Source: Phaeoceros laevis (taxonomy: Eukaryota; Anthocerotophyta; Anthocerotopsida; Notothyladales). From it: a DNA stretch of 64,000 bases. The DNA lies in contig JBNGIQ010007638.1 in the NCBI GenBank assembly GCA_049999765.1, positions 1-64,000 of the forward strand. The letters run 5' to 3'. Position 1 is the first letter of the stretch; the number at the start of each line of letters is the position of its first letter. Of the stretch, positions 31,326 through 41,266 are shown piece after piece. Under the pieces are notes generated by a model. That model had not been told where the DNA came from, made no database searches, and was given only the letters and a program-made list of their open reading frames with translations. Position numbers and translations under genes: made by a program.

Positions 31326-32937
31326 CTAGAATTGATGCCAACCTGCTTCCTCCTCCAATGGGTGCTGCTTGAAATGATCCAAGCACTTGCTGAACCACCG
31401 AGAGGCTGGGAGCTCTAGGCTCAACTGAATCCAGTCGTAAGCTTGAGCAAAGTCCCATTTGTTCATCCGGATTGCAGAGGACAAATGTTTGAGCCAGAAC
31501 TCCGCATCCTCCGAGAGAATGGTTGTCTCTACCGCTGAGAATTTGGAGAGCTTTACCAATTGCTTATGGTTTCCCGGAGGTGGACTGCTCAGGGCAGGCA
31601 TCATTAAGGGAACAATTTTCGTAGGCCATCGTTGGGCCTGCCTCATTGCTCCCACCCCGAAGTTGCCCCCCAGACTTGCCATTCCGCCACCCAACAAATC
31701 TGTCGCACTGCGACCCCTGGTCGCTGAGCCGCCGCCGCCGGGCCTCCACCTTGGGCGGCCCAGGCCGGCGCCCAATTGCCCTGCATAGCCGGGACTGGCG
31801 CAGCTCCTGGCTGCCTGCTAATGCCATGGATGCCCTGTCCTCCAGTCATGGAAGCCATTCCTCCCACGCCTGGCGCAGACACCGAGCCACGGCTATTACC
31901 ATCAGGTCCCGTCGCCTGGACCCCCGCCACGCCAACTGGTCGCGGCACTTGAAACTGGACCGATGGGTATTTGCACGCTACACCCTGGCCATTTTTTGGT
32001 GTCCACCCCCCCGACATGGTTTTGGTGATTTTTAAAGTACATTTTCACCCTATTCCACTTGTCAAATTGCTGCGAAATGGTACTTTCTAGATTCGTCTCG
32101 TTCTCCTCTGTCAGAATATACTCGAATATTCCTATTCTATACAGTAATGTGAGGTGCTATAGGCCGTTTTCGGCTAAAAGTACCAGCTGTCCACCCCTGT
32201 ACTACTTGTACTTTGGAGTCATAAATCGTCATTATTGCACACATGCACTAGCTTTTTAACCTATTTCTTTCTAGCATAGACTAAACATGGTATGAGGAAC
32301 ACAAAAAGTATCTTTGTAGTATGAGAGTTGAAAATATTTGTAACAAATAAAAATAAAAACTTGCACTAATCATCAAAAGAGAGTACTTCTAAGAACACTC
32401 TCTTCAAACCCATGTAGAGTATGTGAAAATTATATTGTTTGGACATATATGCAAAAAGATATGAGCATTTATCTCCAACAAATTATGCAGGTGACTGCAA
32501 GTACCGCCGCTTTTGGCCCTACTGTAGTGTGCAAATACCCCGATGGATCCACCCCAATAGGGGGCTGAGTAAGGAGGGGTTGGGCACCTCCCATTACCCC
32601 CCCCTGGATTGTTCCCAACATCCGGCTGAACCCGCGTCCCTCCGGATGCCACCCCGATGGGCACGCCCTGCAGATCTGGAGTTCCCCCGCCTGGGGCTGT
32701 CTGCTCATCTGACTTCGCCTGCAGCATCGCCTGCAAAATCTGGAAAGCCGTGGTAAAATTTGCCCACTCCTTTGGAGTGATGACCACTTGACCTGTTGCG
32801 TTCACCGTGGGCGGCGCCACATTTATAGGTTGAATTGGGGCCTGTGGTTCCAATCTTGCTGGACTTCTGGGAGCGTCCTGTCGTCGCGGGCCTCCCTGAC
32901 CTGGCCAAGTATTCGATCCGTCCCCAAGCCAGTCCAT
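31326..32937 (-). pseudogene. Gag N-terminal region interrupted by an AT-rich insertion
   Basis: 32937-32510 is a Pro/Gln/Gly-rich frame (from the ATG at 32937; KEWANFTTAFQILQAML) and 32017-31326 continues Gly/Pro-rich sequence into the Gag core. Between them 32030-32500 is distinctly AT-rich and unrelated. Similar text (GTATTTGCACnCTAC) stands at both edges, as if an insertion duplicated or split a Gag segment. I cannot name the inserted element. Confidence 0.6.
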
Positions 32938-33024
32938 GTGCGCCCGGCCTCCTCGTCCACCAAAAGGGTTTTGATAAGACAGACCCCCCGGTCGTCTCCA
33001 TCCTCCCAGGCCACCACGCCCTCC

Positions 33025-33762
33025 TCAGAGGCCGTCTCGATAGCCACGATATGGCTCTCCCAAATCGGGAGAGCTATCAAGATGTCTGGTGGGATTTCTC
33101 CATGTTCCCCCTGGAGAGATTGACCTCCCCCTCCTCCAGACGGTGTCATCAGCCCCCCGGTTCAAGTCTCCCATGTTGCCAACTCCAGGAGTGTCCACTG
33201 TCTGCCTGAAGGCCTGGTACTCCGCTCGACCATCCTGAGCCGAGAAGGACGGCCCCCCATCAACATTCGAAGGGCCTCCGGTATCCCGAGATGACCCCGC
33301 CATCGACCTTGCCTTTTTTAGATAGTGCACCTTCCCTTCCAAAGACCACGCCTCGCTTACACCAAGCCGCGTGCCTAGAGTAGAGGATGTTTGCCCACTC
33401 TCCCCGTACCGGGCCAACAGCGATAGATCGGTGGTCTCCTCAGTGTCTCCCGTGACAGTCCGCTCTGAAGGAGAGGATATCTCGTCCTCCGAATCACAAA
33501 TTGAAGCCCACCGCCTCCGTGTTGGTGGATTTTCCACCAAGCTGGGCAGGCCGATGATAACTCCGGCCCCTTCTGCAGTCACGTCAGAGGTCGCTCCGGC
33601 CTCCACCACCGCGCCTGCTCGCAGGCTCCCGTCCTCACTTGGATCAACCTGCAATTGTAGTTGGCGGCATTGGATAGTCTCCACCGCCGACGGTGGCCTC
33701 CTCCGCCCTTCCTCACCTCGTACAATCGGCCTTTCCGTTCTCCCTTGACGCCACGGTAGCAT
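33025..33762 (-). CDS. Pre-gag ORF of Ty3 element A (unknown)
   Basis: A 245-residue Ser/Thr/Glu/Gly-rich frame lies in the element leader, in element sense, from the ATG at 33762. It has no recognised domain. It overlaps the position where extra leader ORFs are found in some plant gypsy lineages. Low complexity makes chance openness possible. Confidence 0.35.
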   Translation of the reverse strand: MLPWRQGRTERPIVRGEEGRRRPPSAVETIQCRQLQLQVDPSEDGSLRAGAVVEAGATSDVTAEGAGVIIGLPSLVENPPTRRRWASICDSEDEISSPSERTVTGDTEETTDLSLLARYGESGQTSSTLGTRLGVSEAWSLEGKVHYLKKARSMAGSSRDTGGPSNVDGGPSFSAQDGRAEYQAFRQTVDTPGVGNMGDLNRGADDTVWRRGRSISPGGTWRNPTRHLDSSPDLGEPYRGYRDGL

Positions 33763-33857
33763 CAAGCTACAGGATTTGGCCGCCCCCCAATCCCTACTTC
33801 TGTCCTAGCCTGCATGTCCTGCAACCCTCTCCAGACATGCACCGTTAGAAAAATTGT

Positions 33858-34043
33858 TCAGGGATACAAAATGCCAGCCCAAGAGCGTTCTAACAGCACG
33901 CAATCACAAGGCTGCTCCTCATCTGTGGCCAATGCAACCAACTCTTCTCCGATGGCTTCTGCCAGATCGTCCGCTGTAGGAGTGGAAATCAGGCGAATCA
34001 CATTGTGCAGGAAACACCAAATGGCCGCCTGGTGTTCCACCAT
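33858..34043 (-). CDS. Small 5' leader ORF of Ty3 element A (unknown)
   Basis: A 61-residue ORF starts at the ATG at 34043 and includes AIWCFLHNVIRLISTPT, an acidic helix (DDLAEAIGEELVALA) and CDCVLLERSW. Its pattern parallels the ORF at 23735-23938 at the other end of the element, suggesting a duplicated small module. I know no family for it. Confidence 0.4.
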   Translation of the reverse strand: MVEHQAAIWCFLHNVIRLISTPTADDLAEAIGEELVALATDEEQPCDCVLLERSWAGILYP

Positions 34044-34620
34044 CTTGCGGCCGCCTCCTCAGCGCCACCCTCCAGCACTCCTTTCCCGATCGACCCGCAC
34101 AAGATCGCAGGCTTTCGTCTCCACCTAGCTCAACCACGGACCCGCCCTCTTTGCATGCAAAACGCAACTCAAGCCAGGCGTGAGAAAAAGCAACGCAACG
34201 AAAGCAGCATTTAACAAACTGTCCTTCGGGATCCCCCCGCCACGTTCTATTATCACATGCACGAACTCACAACCGTGTCGCAGCTTCCACCCCGCCTTCT
34301 TCTACCGCCCGTGGTACTTGTGGACGCCACACGCTCGAGAAGATGGAAAATGAGGTCAAGCCTTACTCTCCAGGACACCGACAAACAGATCGGTACCCAC
34401 CACAGCAGATCGATGTCAGAAATTGGTCGATCCGAGCCAAAATTACCAAGGTGGCACGTCCAGCTTTCCTAATTACTGAGATCTGTACCTCCTAGCACCG
34501 CTGACACTTGCATGCACTAAGAAAACCGACCGCACCTTGATTTCATCTTGACACCGACCCCGTCCGTCCTCCACTGCCCTCTCCACTCACAAGCCTCTAT
34601 GGACTAAGAAATCACACAAG

Positions 34621-34637
34621 CCCAAGCTCTGATACCA
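34621..34637 (-). other. Primer binding site of Ty3 element A
   Basis: TGGTATCAGAGCTTGGG on the minus strand directly follows the 5' LTR. Its first 12 bases are the exact plant tRNA-iMet complement used to prime reverse transcription. Confidence 0.9.
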
Positions 34638-35223
34638 CTCAAAAGATACCATTCCCTTAGAAAACACACCAGTTCTGTTAGCCATCCAGCTAGCTGACCT
34701 CAATGAGCAGCAGAAGCATAGCCCATACTATGCTCTGCTGTTGTGAGGGGCTTCTAGAGGCCCGAATGAGGCCGGAAGGCCTCCAACACCTCTAAAACGC
34801 CCAGGCCATGGACTCGCGAGAGCCCATGCACCCAATTAATGCCTCCGGCTCGCCCGGTTCACCTTCCGCATGCCAGCGCCTTCATGCGTGCTGTGCATGC
34901 TCCCCGTGCATCCGCGCAGCGTCTCCACAAAAGACTTCCAAAAAAAGACCCTTCGCATTCCGCATTCAGCGTTCATAACCCGGGGTTGCCGAGCCACCCA
35001 ACTAGGCATGGTGGGCAGCCCCGGACCCTAACCTAATCCCGCTGCCAAATCCCGGCGCCCAATGAGGAAGAATCCCTAATCCTATCGGGACGGGGTTACC
35101 CAAGCATCACGCTCGGGTAGCCCCGCTGCCACCTCATCACCGCCTTAACATAACGGCACTTCAAAAAAGTTTTTCCTACCTAGACCAACAGCTGTTAACA
35201 TGCGTACTTGTTAACACGCCACA
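34638..35223 (-). repeat. 5' LTR of Ty3 element A
   Basis: This 586-base LTR starts TGTGGCGTGTTAAC at 35223 and ends TCTTTTGAG next to the primer site. Compared with the 3' LTR it lacks the final AGCACGCCACA, so it does not end in CA. Most other differences are single-base changes (for example AAAGAGCAG against AATGAGCAG). The overall similarity indicates a fairly young insertion. Confidence 0.85.
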
Positions 35224-35611
35224 AGTAATTGCAGCTAATGACGGACAAATTGCTGTGTCACATCTCAGAGTGTCCAAGTTCTTCGGCTGCGGCACAAAAG
35301 TGCTTAATAAAGTTCCTTCCTTCAAACTCTCTTTTGTGTGAGAAGTGCTGTGACATAATAATGTGTACCATTCCAGAAATTACAGGAGAAACTTTACGAG
35401 TGTCTTTCATCCGAGATCAGTTTGGATGCTCAAATATGTACGAAGGACAAGGACAATATGCACATTAATTCATTCATTCATCACCTTTTGTTAAACAAAC
35501 CTTTTAAAGGTTTATTTAACTAAATTAGTGATTCAAAGGCTAGAACCTATGAAAGCATGACTTAAACTGGAAATGTCTGCCAAGAGGTTTATGGTCAAAA
35601 AAATTGGCCAT
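35224..35611 (+). repeat. Target repeat, copy 1 continued, running into copy 2
   Basis: This begins with the right-hand AGTA duplication and continues the sequence interrupted at 22770. It carries landmarks GCAGCTAATGACGGACAA, CCTTCAAACTCTCTTTTGTG, GATCAGTTTGGATGCTCA and a CATTAATTCATTCATTCATC string, all repeated at 36693-37300. From about 35535 a second copy of the 22519 segment starts (CTAGAACCTATGAAAGCATG). Confidence 0.8.
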
Positions 35612-35969
35612 TCAGTTGTTAAGTTAAATATATGAATTTTACCTTTGAAATAATATATTTGCATGGATGGTGTAAAGTCACAAACATCAGTTTTTTGCAA
35701 TTTTTGTGACATAACAATATAAACATGTTTTTCTGCCCTACATGTAAGGATCTCCCATGCTCCAAGGAGGCCACTCTCGCCATGCCCCAAGGAGCCATGT
35801 GTTTGGCGGCACGGTATTTCAAGGAGTCCACCTGACCACATAGCATTAACATTTCCTTATCCAACATCCTTAGAGTCTTAGTCATTACCCTTTGCGATTC
35901 CCAACACAAGAAAAGTAGTGCAAAGGCAAACAAAGAAGAGGAGTGTCGGATATAGGTAATATAACAAAA

Positions 35970-36284
35970 ATGTCTGACATGATTAAGATGGAGGCATATT
36001 TGCAACAACTGGCCATGGAAGGATCGGTTCTAGCACGAATTGTGGAACTCCCATACGATCTTCAAGAATTTGTCGTCTGCCAAATGATGGAAGATGCGAG
36101 CTATTGGTACTTCGCGAGGGATACTCAGGAGCTGCGTCTTGACGCCCCATGTTTCTTTGATTTTATGGGTGACCCCACTTCTACAGACCACAAAGAGGTT
36201 GCTGCAGTGCTCTGCATTCCTGGTCTAGTGAAAAAGATCGTCATTCAATTTGACCACTCGCTAGACGAGTATGGACTTCAATGA
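35970..36284 (+). CDS. Hypothetical protein in an insertion inside target repeat copy 2
   Basis: A 104-residue ORF from the ATG at 35970 has balanced composition (VLARIVELPYDLQEFVV, YWYFARDTQEL, FFDFMGDPTSTDHKE, VKKIVIQFDHSLDEYG). I do not recognise it. It lies in a segment of about 890 bases (35612-36499) present in copy 2 of the target repeat and absent from copy 1 at 22573/22578, so it arrived by insertion. It could be a captured gene fragment or a small gene of an unidentified mobile element. Confidence 0.35.
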   Translation: MSDMIKMEAYLQQLAMEGSVLARIVELPYDLQEFVVCQMMEDASYWYFARDTQELRLDAPCFFDFMGDPTSTDHKEVAAVLCIPGLVKKIVIQFDHSLDEYGLQ

Positions 36285-36499
36285 ATATTTGAAGAAATGG
36301 ACACATGGACGGAGGACGTTTCAAAGCAGTCACAAAGTACAAATGCATCCATGATTATGATGGTTGCTCAACTTGCATTCCAAGTGGGATGGATACATTG
36401 AAATGAAAAGAAAAGGAAAACGATGTTCAAACTCAAAATTGATTTCATGGACATTAGAATAGAATTGTTTACTTCCTTTATAAGTACTTTTCCTTTATT

Positions 36500-37320
36500 A
36501 CCACCATAGAGGCTTGCCAGCTTCAGCAGTAAATAATTATTTTCTAGAAAGTGCCGAATTCACATATTGTATTTTTTAATTTTTAATAATTATTTCAGCA
36601 GACTTTATCCTAAAATACACGTTCAAAATCGATTGCCAAAATATTAAATAATTAATTCGGTACTTGAGCAACTTCATTTCTCAAAGCTAGTAATTGCAGC
36701 TAATGACGGACAAGTTGCTTTGTCACATCTCTAGTATTCAATGCCCTGTAACCCACCTTCGTCAATTCTATGTGCATTCCCTCATGAATCCACGTGTGTG
36801 TTAAATTCAATTAAGACTGATTGCCTAATGGCAAGCAAAGTTGAACTGGGACATCAGGTGCACTTTAATGATATCACAGTCGGATTTTTACCACCAGCTG
36901 ATGTGGGCTTTAATGAAGCCCACTATGTCCACCATGAGAGAGTCCAANNNNNNNNNNNNNNNNNNNNNNNNNNNNNNNNNNNNNNNNNNNNNNNNNNNNN
37001 NNNNNNNNNNNNNNNNNNNNNNNNNNNNNNNNNNNNNNNNNNNNNNNTGCTTGATAAAGTACCTTCCTTCAAACTCTCTTTTGTGTGAGAAGCGCTGTAA
37101 CATAATAATGTGTACCATTCCAAAAACTACACGAGACACTTCGCGAGTGTCCTTCATCCAAGATCAGTTTGGATGCTCAATGTGTGCGGAGGACAAGGAC
37201 AATATACGCATTAATTCATTCATTCGTCACCTTTTGTTTAAGAAGGACAATATACACATTAATTCATTCATTCATCACCTTTTGTTAAATAAACTAGAAG
37301 TGATTCATCATTAGAAGGCT
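36500..37320 (+). repeat. Target repeat copy 2, without element A
   Basis: Homologous to 22578-22770 joined to 35224-35500 with AAAGCTAGTAATTGCAG uninterrupted at 36684-36700, this is a paralogue of the site before insertion. It contains a 100-N gap (36948-37047) and a further local duplication of the CATTAATTCATTCATTC string at about 37207-37280. Confidence 0.85.
36948..37047. other. Assembly gap, 100 N, in target repeat copy 2
   Basis: There are exactly 100 N between GAGAGTCCAA and TGCTTGATAAAG. In copy 1 the corresponding right flank (TGCTTAATAAAG at about 35308) is preceded by TCGGCTGCGGCACAAAAG, so at least that string is missing here. Confidence 0.85.
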
Positions 37321-37339
37321 TGCATAAAGGTTAGACTAG

Positions 37340-37560
37340 GTGTAAAGGATAGTTAGCTCTCCACAGTGTAATATATCACATTAAGGTGCTGGGGTCACAT
37401 CTTTGGTGCTCATTAGTATTAAGTTCATACTAGTAGTTAATCTATTCAAATTATATCTATATTACATTAAGGTGCTGGGGTCACACCTTTGGCTGCCCAT
37501 TAGTATTAAGTTCATACTAATTTATTCAAATTATGTCTTTCAAGATTTATAAAAATGATA
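37340..37560 (-). repeat. Inverted copy of the 21420-21560 repeat, itself doubled
   Basis: ATTAAGGTGCTGGGGTCACA followed by TTAGTATTAAGTTCATACTA occurs twice (about 37380 and 37466). The block is the reverse complement of the segment beside the LTR of Ty3 element B at 21420-21560. It directly abuts the integrase-core half-element. Confidence 0.75.
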
Positions 37561-37569
37561 TGCAACCGT

Positions 37570-38520
37570 TCATGCTCCTCTCCCTCTTCCCTTACGACCT
37601 TGGGAGCAAATATCTTTGGATTTTATAGTCAGATTGCCTGAGACTGATGATGGCTTCAACGCCATCCTGGTGTTTGTTGATAGATTTAGTCGTATGGTGC
37701 ATTTGGTGCCCACTACAGAAAGCTGTACAGCGGAGCAGGCTGCCGATCTCTTAATGCGCAATTATGTGTATAGATTACATGGTCTAGATACTAGGTTCGA
37801 TTATCTCTGATCGTGACCCTCGGTTTACTTCGCACTTTTGGCAGGCGATACATGCTGGCTTGGGCACCAAGTTGCTTCTCTCCACAGCATTCCATCCGCA
37901 GAGCGACGGAGCGACGGAGAGGTCGAATCAGCCCATCGAAGACATGCTACGAGCCTATGTGAGTGCCCGACAAGAGCTTTGAGAGAAGTTTCTCCATCTT
38001 GTCGAATTCGCATTTGATAACGCTGATAATGCCTCTACAGGGGTGAGCCCCTTCTTCTTATGCGGACAGCGTCCTAGGACGTTATTAAATGCTGTCATTC
38101 CTGTGCATGCCCGTGTGAAAGCTGCAACAGATTACCTCCGTGCTCGTGTGCAGGCGCTTCAACTGGCCAGGACACAGGTACAGGAGTTTGCAAGTTATCA
38201 GACAGGTGGATTGGTCCATTTCCTGTGACCAAGGTGGTCGAACCAGCTGCATTTCAGATCCGGCTGCCTCCAAACAGCCGGATTCATAATGTTTTTCATA
38301 GTTCTGTTCTCAAGGCTTACCGCGGTTTGCCTCCTACCAGGCCACAACCGGATCTGACGTATGGGGAGCCCAAATTCGAAGTGGAGGCCATCATTTTTCA
38401 TCACTTGGTGCGCCAGCGCTGATAGTTCTTAATCCTTTGGAAGGGTTATCCCTTGGCGGACGCAACCTGGGAGCCGTTGGCAAATTTGGAGCATGATTGT
38501 CAAGAGATTCTTAGCGCTTA
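37570..38520 (+). pseudogene. Ty3/gypsy element B, 3' half: integrase core and chromodomain
   Basis: Integrase core starts abruptly at [17 protein letters not shown] (37594), with [15 protein letters not shown] and, after frame changes, FHPQSDGATERSNQ-like sequence at about 37890-37940. The integrase C-terminus is at about 38225-38330 (FQIRLPPNSRIHNVFHSSVL). It is followed in another frame by a chromodomain (LWKGYPLADATWEPLANL, about 38436-38490), which marks it as a chromovirus. There are several frameshifts and stops. It complements the minus-strand half at 19250-21057, which ends in the integrase finger. Confidence 0.85.
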
Positions 38521-38584
38521 TGTTCGTCGTCATTGGCTTGCTGTCCCAGGCTTCGAGGGCAAAGCCTCTCCCCCCGGGTGTAGT

Positions 38585-38665
38585 TGTTTTAGGATCATGG
38601 TTACCCTCCTTTAGTTACCTTACTCTAGTCAGGGTAGCTGCTAGTTACGTGCCGACATGTGTCGC
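38585..38665 (+). repeat. Partial 3' LTR of Ty3 element B
   Basis: TGTTTTAGGATCATGGTTACCC begins the match (first 20 bases compared) to the LTR at 21403, continuing through TAGTTACGTGCCGACA to GTCGCTGCTC. Similarity then stops, so the LTR is truncated or rearranged. Confidence 0.65.
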
Positions 38666-41266
38666 TGCTCCGGACAACCATTCTTCCATAATTGCGTCGA
38701 GCCGCTGCTCTTGTTCCGAATCCATCCCTTTTGGTACCCTGCCATGCTGCTGCTCTTGTTCCGAATCCATCCCTTGATTTCCTCTTGGCAATTTCCGGGA
38801 GTAAAGCTACTTAGAGGACTTAAAGCGGTCTTGTAGTAGTAAGGTAATGATGGTGTTTAGCCGACTCCACCAATGGGATTCGAACACCCCGCCAGGTTTT
38901 TCGGCCGGCAACCAGGAGCTCCCCATCCATCTTGAAGTGGGAGGAAGGTAGGGTGTTTTATAACTTTTATTGTGATCGACTGAAAACCCTAAATATGGGC
39001 TTCTCATGCGATGCCAGAACTCCATAGTAACTTTCTTCCCGGTCCGGCAAAGTAACTTACTTAACCCTTTTTTGCAGACAGTACAGATATTCGACGATTT
39101 GCCCTTGGATCTGGCATATCTTATGCATTTCGCCTCCATTTTTGCTGAGCCTCATGTCAGAATGTGCCTCTTGGTTCCGTCTTTCCAACCATACTACATG
39201 TGGATGGAACAAGATTAATTATCGTGATAAAAATGCTGCTAAAGATGCGGAAAATGAGGTATTGACCTCCTTCAGCCCGCGTTGGTCACCAGGATTCCCG
39301 GGATGGCAAGTTTCACCAGCCTTGCAGCCTAACCACGAGCTGACCACAGCTGCTGCTGAGGCCGTGCCCCGCAACATGGCCCCCTGAAGTGGACTACGTT
39401 TTAGGGCTCCCGTGTTCGCCCACGAAAAAGGGTTCAAGGAATAGAGGCTTCAATTTGGCTTTTCAAATTTGAAGGGGCAAAATATTTCCCGCTAGTAGGG
39501 CTCAACGGGCACGTAGCCGGGACCTGTAGGTTTACGCTGGATCCTTTAGCTTCTGAATGTCATCAAAGTAGCAAAGGGAATCCCTAGCACATCATACCAG
39601 GCTGTCTCCTCCGACAGTGACATGTTGGTGATGCGAGATGAGGTTATGTGAAAAGGAATCACCCCTTTACTAGGCATGTGCCCTGCCATGGGGGTTCGAG
39701 TGTCACTGGTTTCTAGTAGTTCTAGAGTCTGCAGTTCCCAACACCAACACCGCCCCGGTGTGCAGCCCGATGATCATACATAGCATGATATCTGGATAAA
39801 TACAGTAGATGGATAAGAAAATGGGAAATCCCACAGCACCGGATAAAAAGGAAAAGGGACAAGCCACACCACTGGTCGCTTCCAAACTCCAAGCGTGCAA
39901 AACGGTCGTCACGCGATGCATTGGTTCGAGGAAGAGGGGCGACTTTGGAGCGAAAGGGCAGGGTCGGGAAAGCGCCAGAAGCGGGTGGGCCTGCCCGACC
40001 GCACGCCAAGACCGAGATCCATCCCCGGCCAAGCTTGGCACGCTCAGGAGATACAAGAGATCTTCCACGCGAGCAATCTTGAAAAGAGCGCGATTTCGTT
40101 TCCAGGCCCAGACCGGGCCGGGCCCCGAGCCAGGCCAGGCCAGGCCCGGGTCGGGCCGGGTAACCGGGTTAGGTCTGGCGACTTTCCGTCCCACCCCACC
40201 CGGCCTGGCTCGTGTCGCACAGAGCCAGCTCACATACTTGAATGCGAGAAATGATTCATACGTGCCGCCTCTGCTGCACCGGTTTCCGTACCACGGAACA
40301 GATAACGGGCTTGCTGTGAGCCACTCCTCTCTCCTTGGCGCACAGACGGAACGGGGTGGGAGTGGGCCGATGGTCCGATGGGCCGGGCCAACCGGGTCCG
40401 TAACTAATCGCGTGACGGCTCATGCGGAAGGAACAAATCATGGAAGGGAGCAGCCCATCATCCGCAATGATCGCCCTTCTCACGACTCATCACCGCACCC
40501 TGCATGATGGCATCGTAAATCATGATTACCGACTGCCCCCGTTTACACGCCTCGACAGATGCCGGCATGCCATGCATGGCGGCATGCTTCGATGGCATGT
40601 ATGATTGGAGAGGGGGCAGCGTTTTTGTCCACGGCGCCCATTTAGTAACCATTTCACGGGATTCGGCAATCCGAAGGTGGGCTCCAGGCCCCGCCCATTG
40701 GTCGCGGCCCACGTCAGCCGCCACGCAACATATCCGACTGCACCTTATTATGCCGCGCCTTTATGACCCCTGAAATTCCCCCCCAACCCGGGGGCCCCCC
40801 AACTTCTAAATTTGTTTAATGGCTCCACAGGCAGCGTGGGGCCCGTGGGTCCCTCCTGTCCTCTGCATTTGCCGTGCTCTGGCGTGGTCACATTGCCACC
40901 CGCCCCGTCTTGCTCAATGGAAGAAGAGGCCAGGACCTCACGGGAAGGCCCCAGCCCAACCCGCACCATGGCCCAACCCCCGCCTCGCCTTTATGTCGCA
41001 TTCACTCAGTCAGGCTTTAGGGTTTACGGCAAAGCCATGTACGTGCTCTAAACCCCGCTGGCGTCTAGTCGCGCTGCAATGAAGCCGACCGGCACTGGCA
41101 GCGCCGGAGAGCAGCAGCAGCAGGAGCGCCTGGCTCTGCGCCTGCTGCACCTTCTCCGCCCCGTCCTCCTTGTCCTCCCTCATCACAATCCTCGGCCGAG
41201 AATGCTCCAAGAACGACGAGGAGGAGGAGCTTGCAGGAGCCTCCCGAGCTCCGCGAGCAGCTGGCA
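38666..41266. other. Intergenic; upstream region of ERECTA-like gene
   Basis: No gene is supported. A 26-base string beginning CTGCTCTTGTTCCGAATCC is repeated at about 38707 and 38750. 39,800-40,260 is GC-rich, with a low-complexity GGCCAGGCC/GGGCCGGG run at about 40105-40165 that opens frames on both strands. 40,660-41,260 probably holds the promoter and 5' untranslated region of the receptor kinase (CCATTGG box about 40,697, CCACGTCAGC about 40,709). No clear TATA box was found. Confidence 0.45.

Larger units (their letters stand above)
22771..35223 (-). mobile_element. Ty3/gypsy LTR retrotransposon A, 12.45 kb, with LTRs and 4-bp TSD
   Basis: This is a long minus-strand LTR retrotransposon. 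It is bounded by TGTGGCGTG/CACGCCACA ends and flanked by AGTA on both sides (22767-22770 and 35224-35227). Reading from the right it has: 5' LTR, tRNA-iMet-type primer site, leader ORFs, gag with zinc knuckle, protease, acidic spacer, RT, RNase H, a Cys-rich finger, integrase with GPY-like tail, a small downstream ORF and the 3' LTR. The order RT-RNase H-integrase puts it in Ty3/gypsy. I see no chromodomain. Several frameshifts, an AT-rich insertion in gag and a further insertion plus N gap in RNase H mean that it is probably dead. A paralogue of the target site without the element at 36689-36692 confirms the insertion point. Confidence 0.93.

Noticed and set aside
38860-38910. tRNA T-loop-like string GTTCGAATCCC on the minus strand
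   Set aside because: The flanking bases do not form the T stem and no anticodon or acceptor arms are visible.
39703-40507. Long open frames on both strands (up to 232 residues)
   Set aside because: They lie over a GC-rich, Gly/Pro/Arg-coding low-complexity run with GGCCAGGCC repeats and have no recognisable domain.
41231-41266. Twelve extra N-terminal residues before the receptor kinase ATG
   Set aside because: The frame begins at TTG. The first ATG is at 41267 and no upstream exon is evident.
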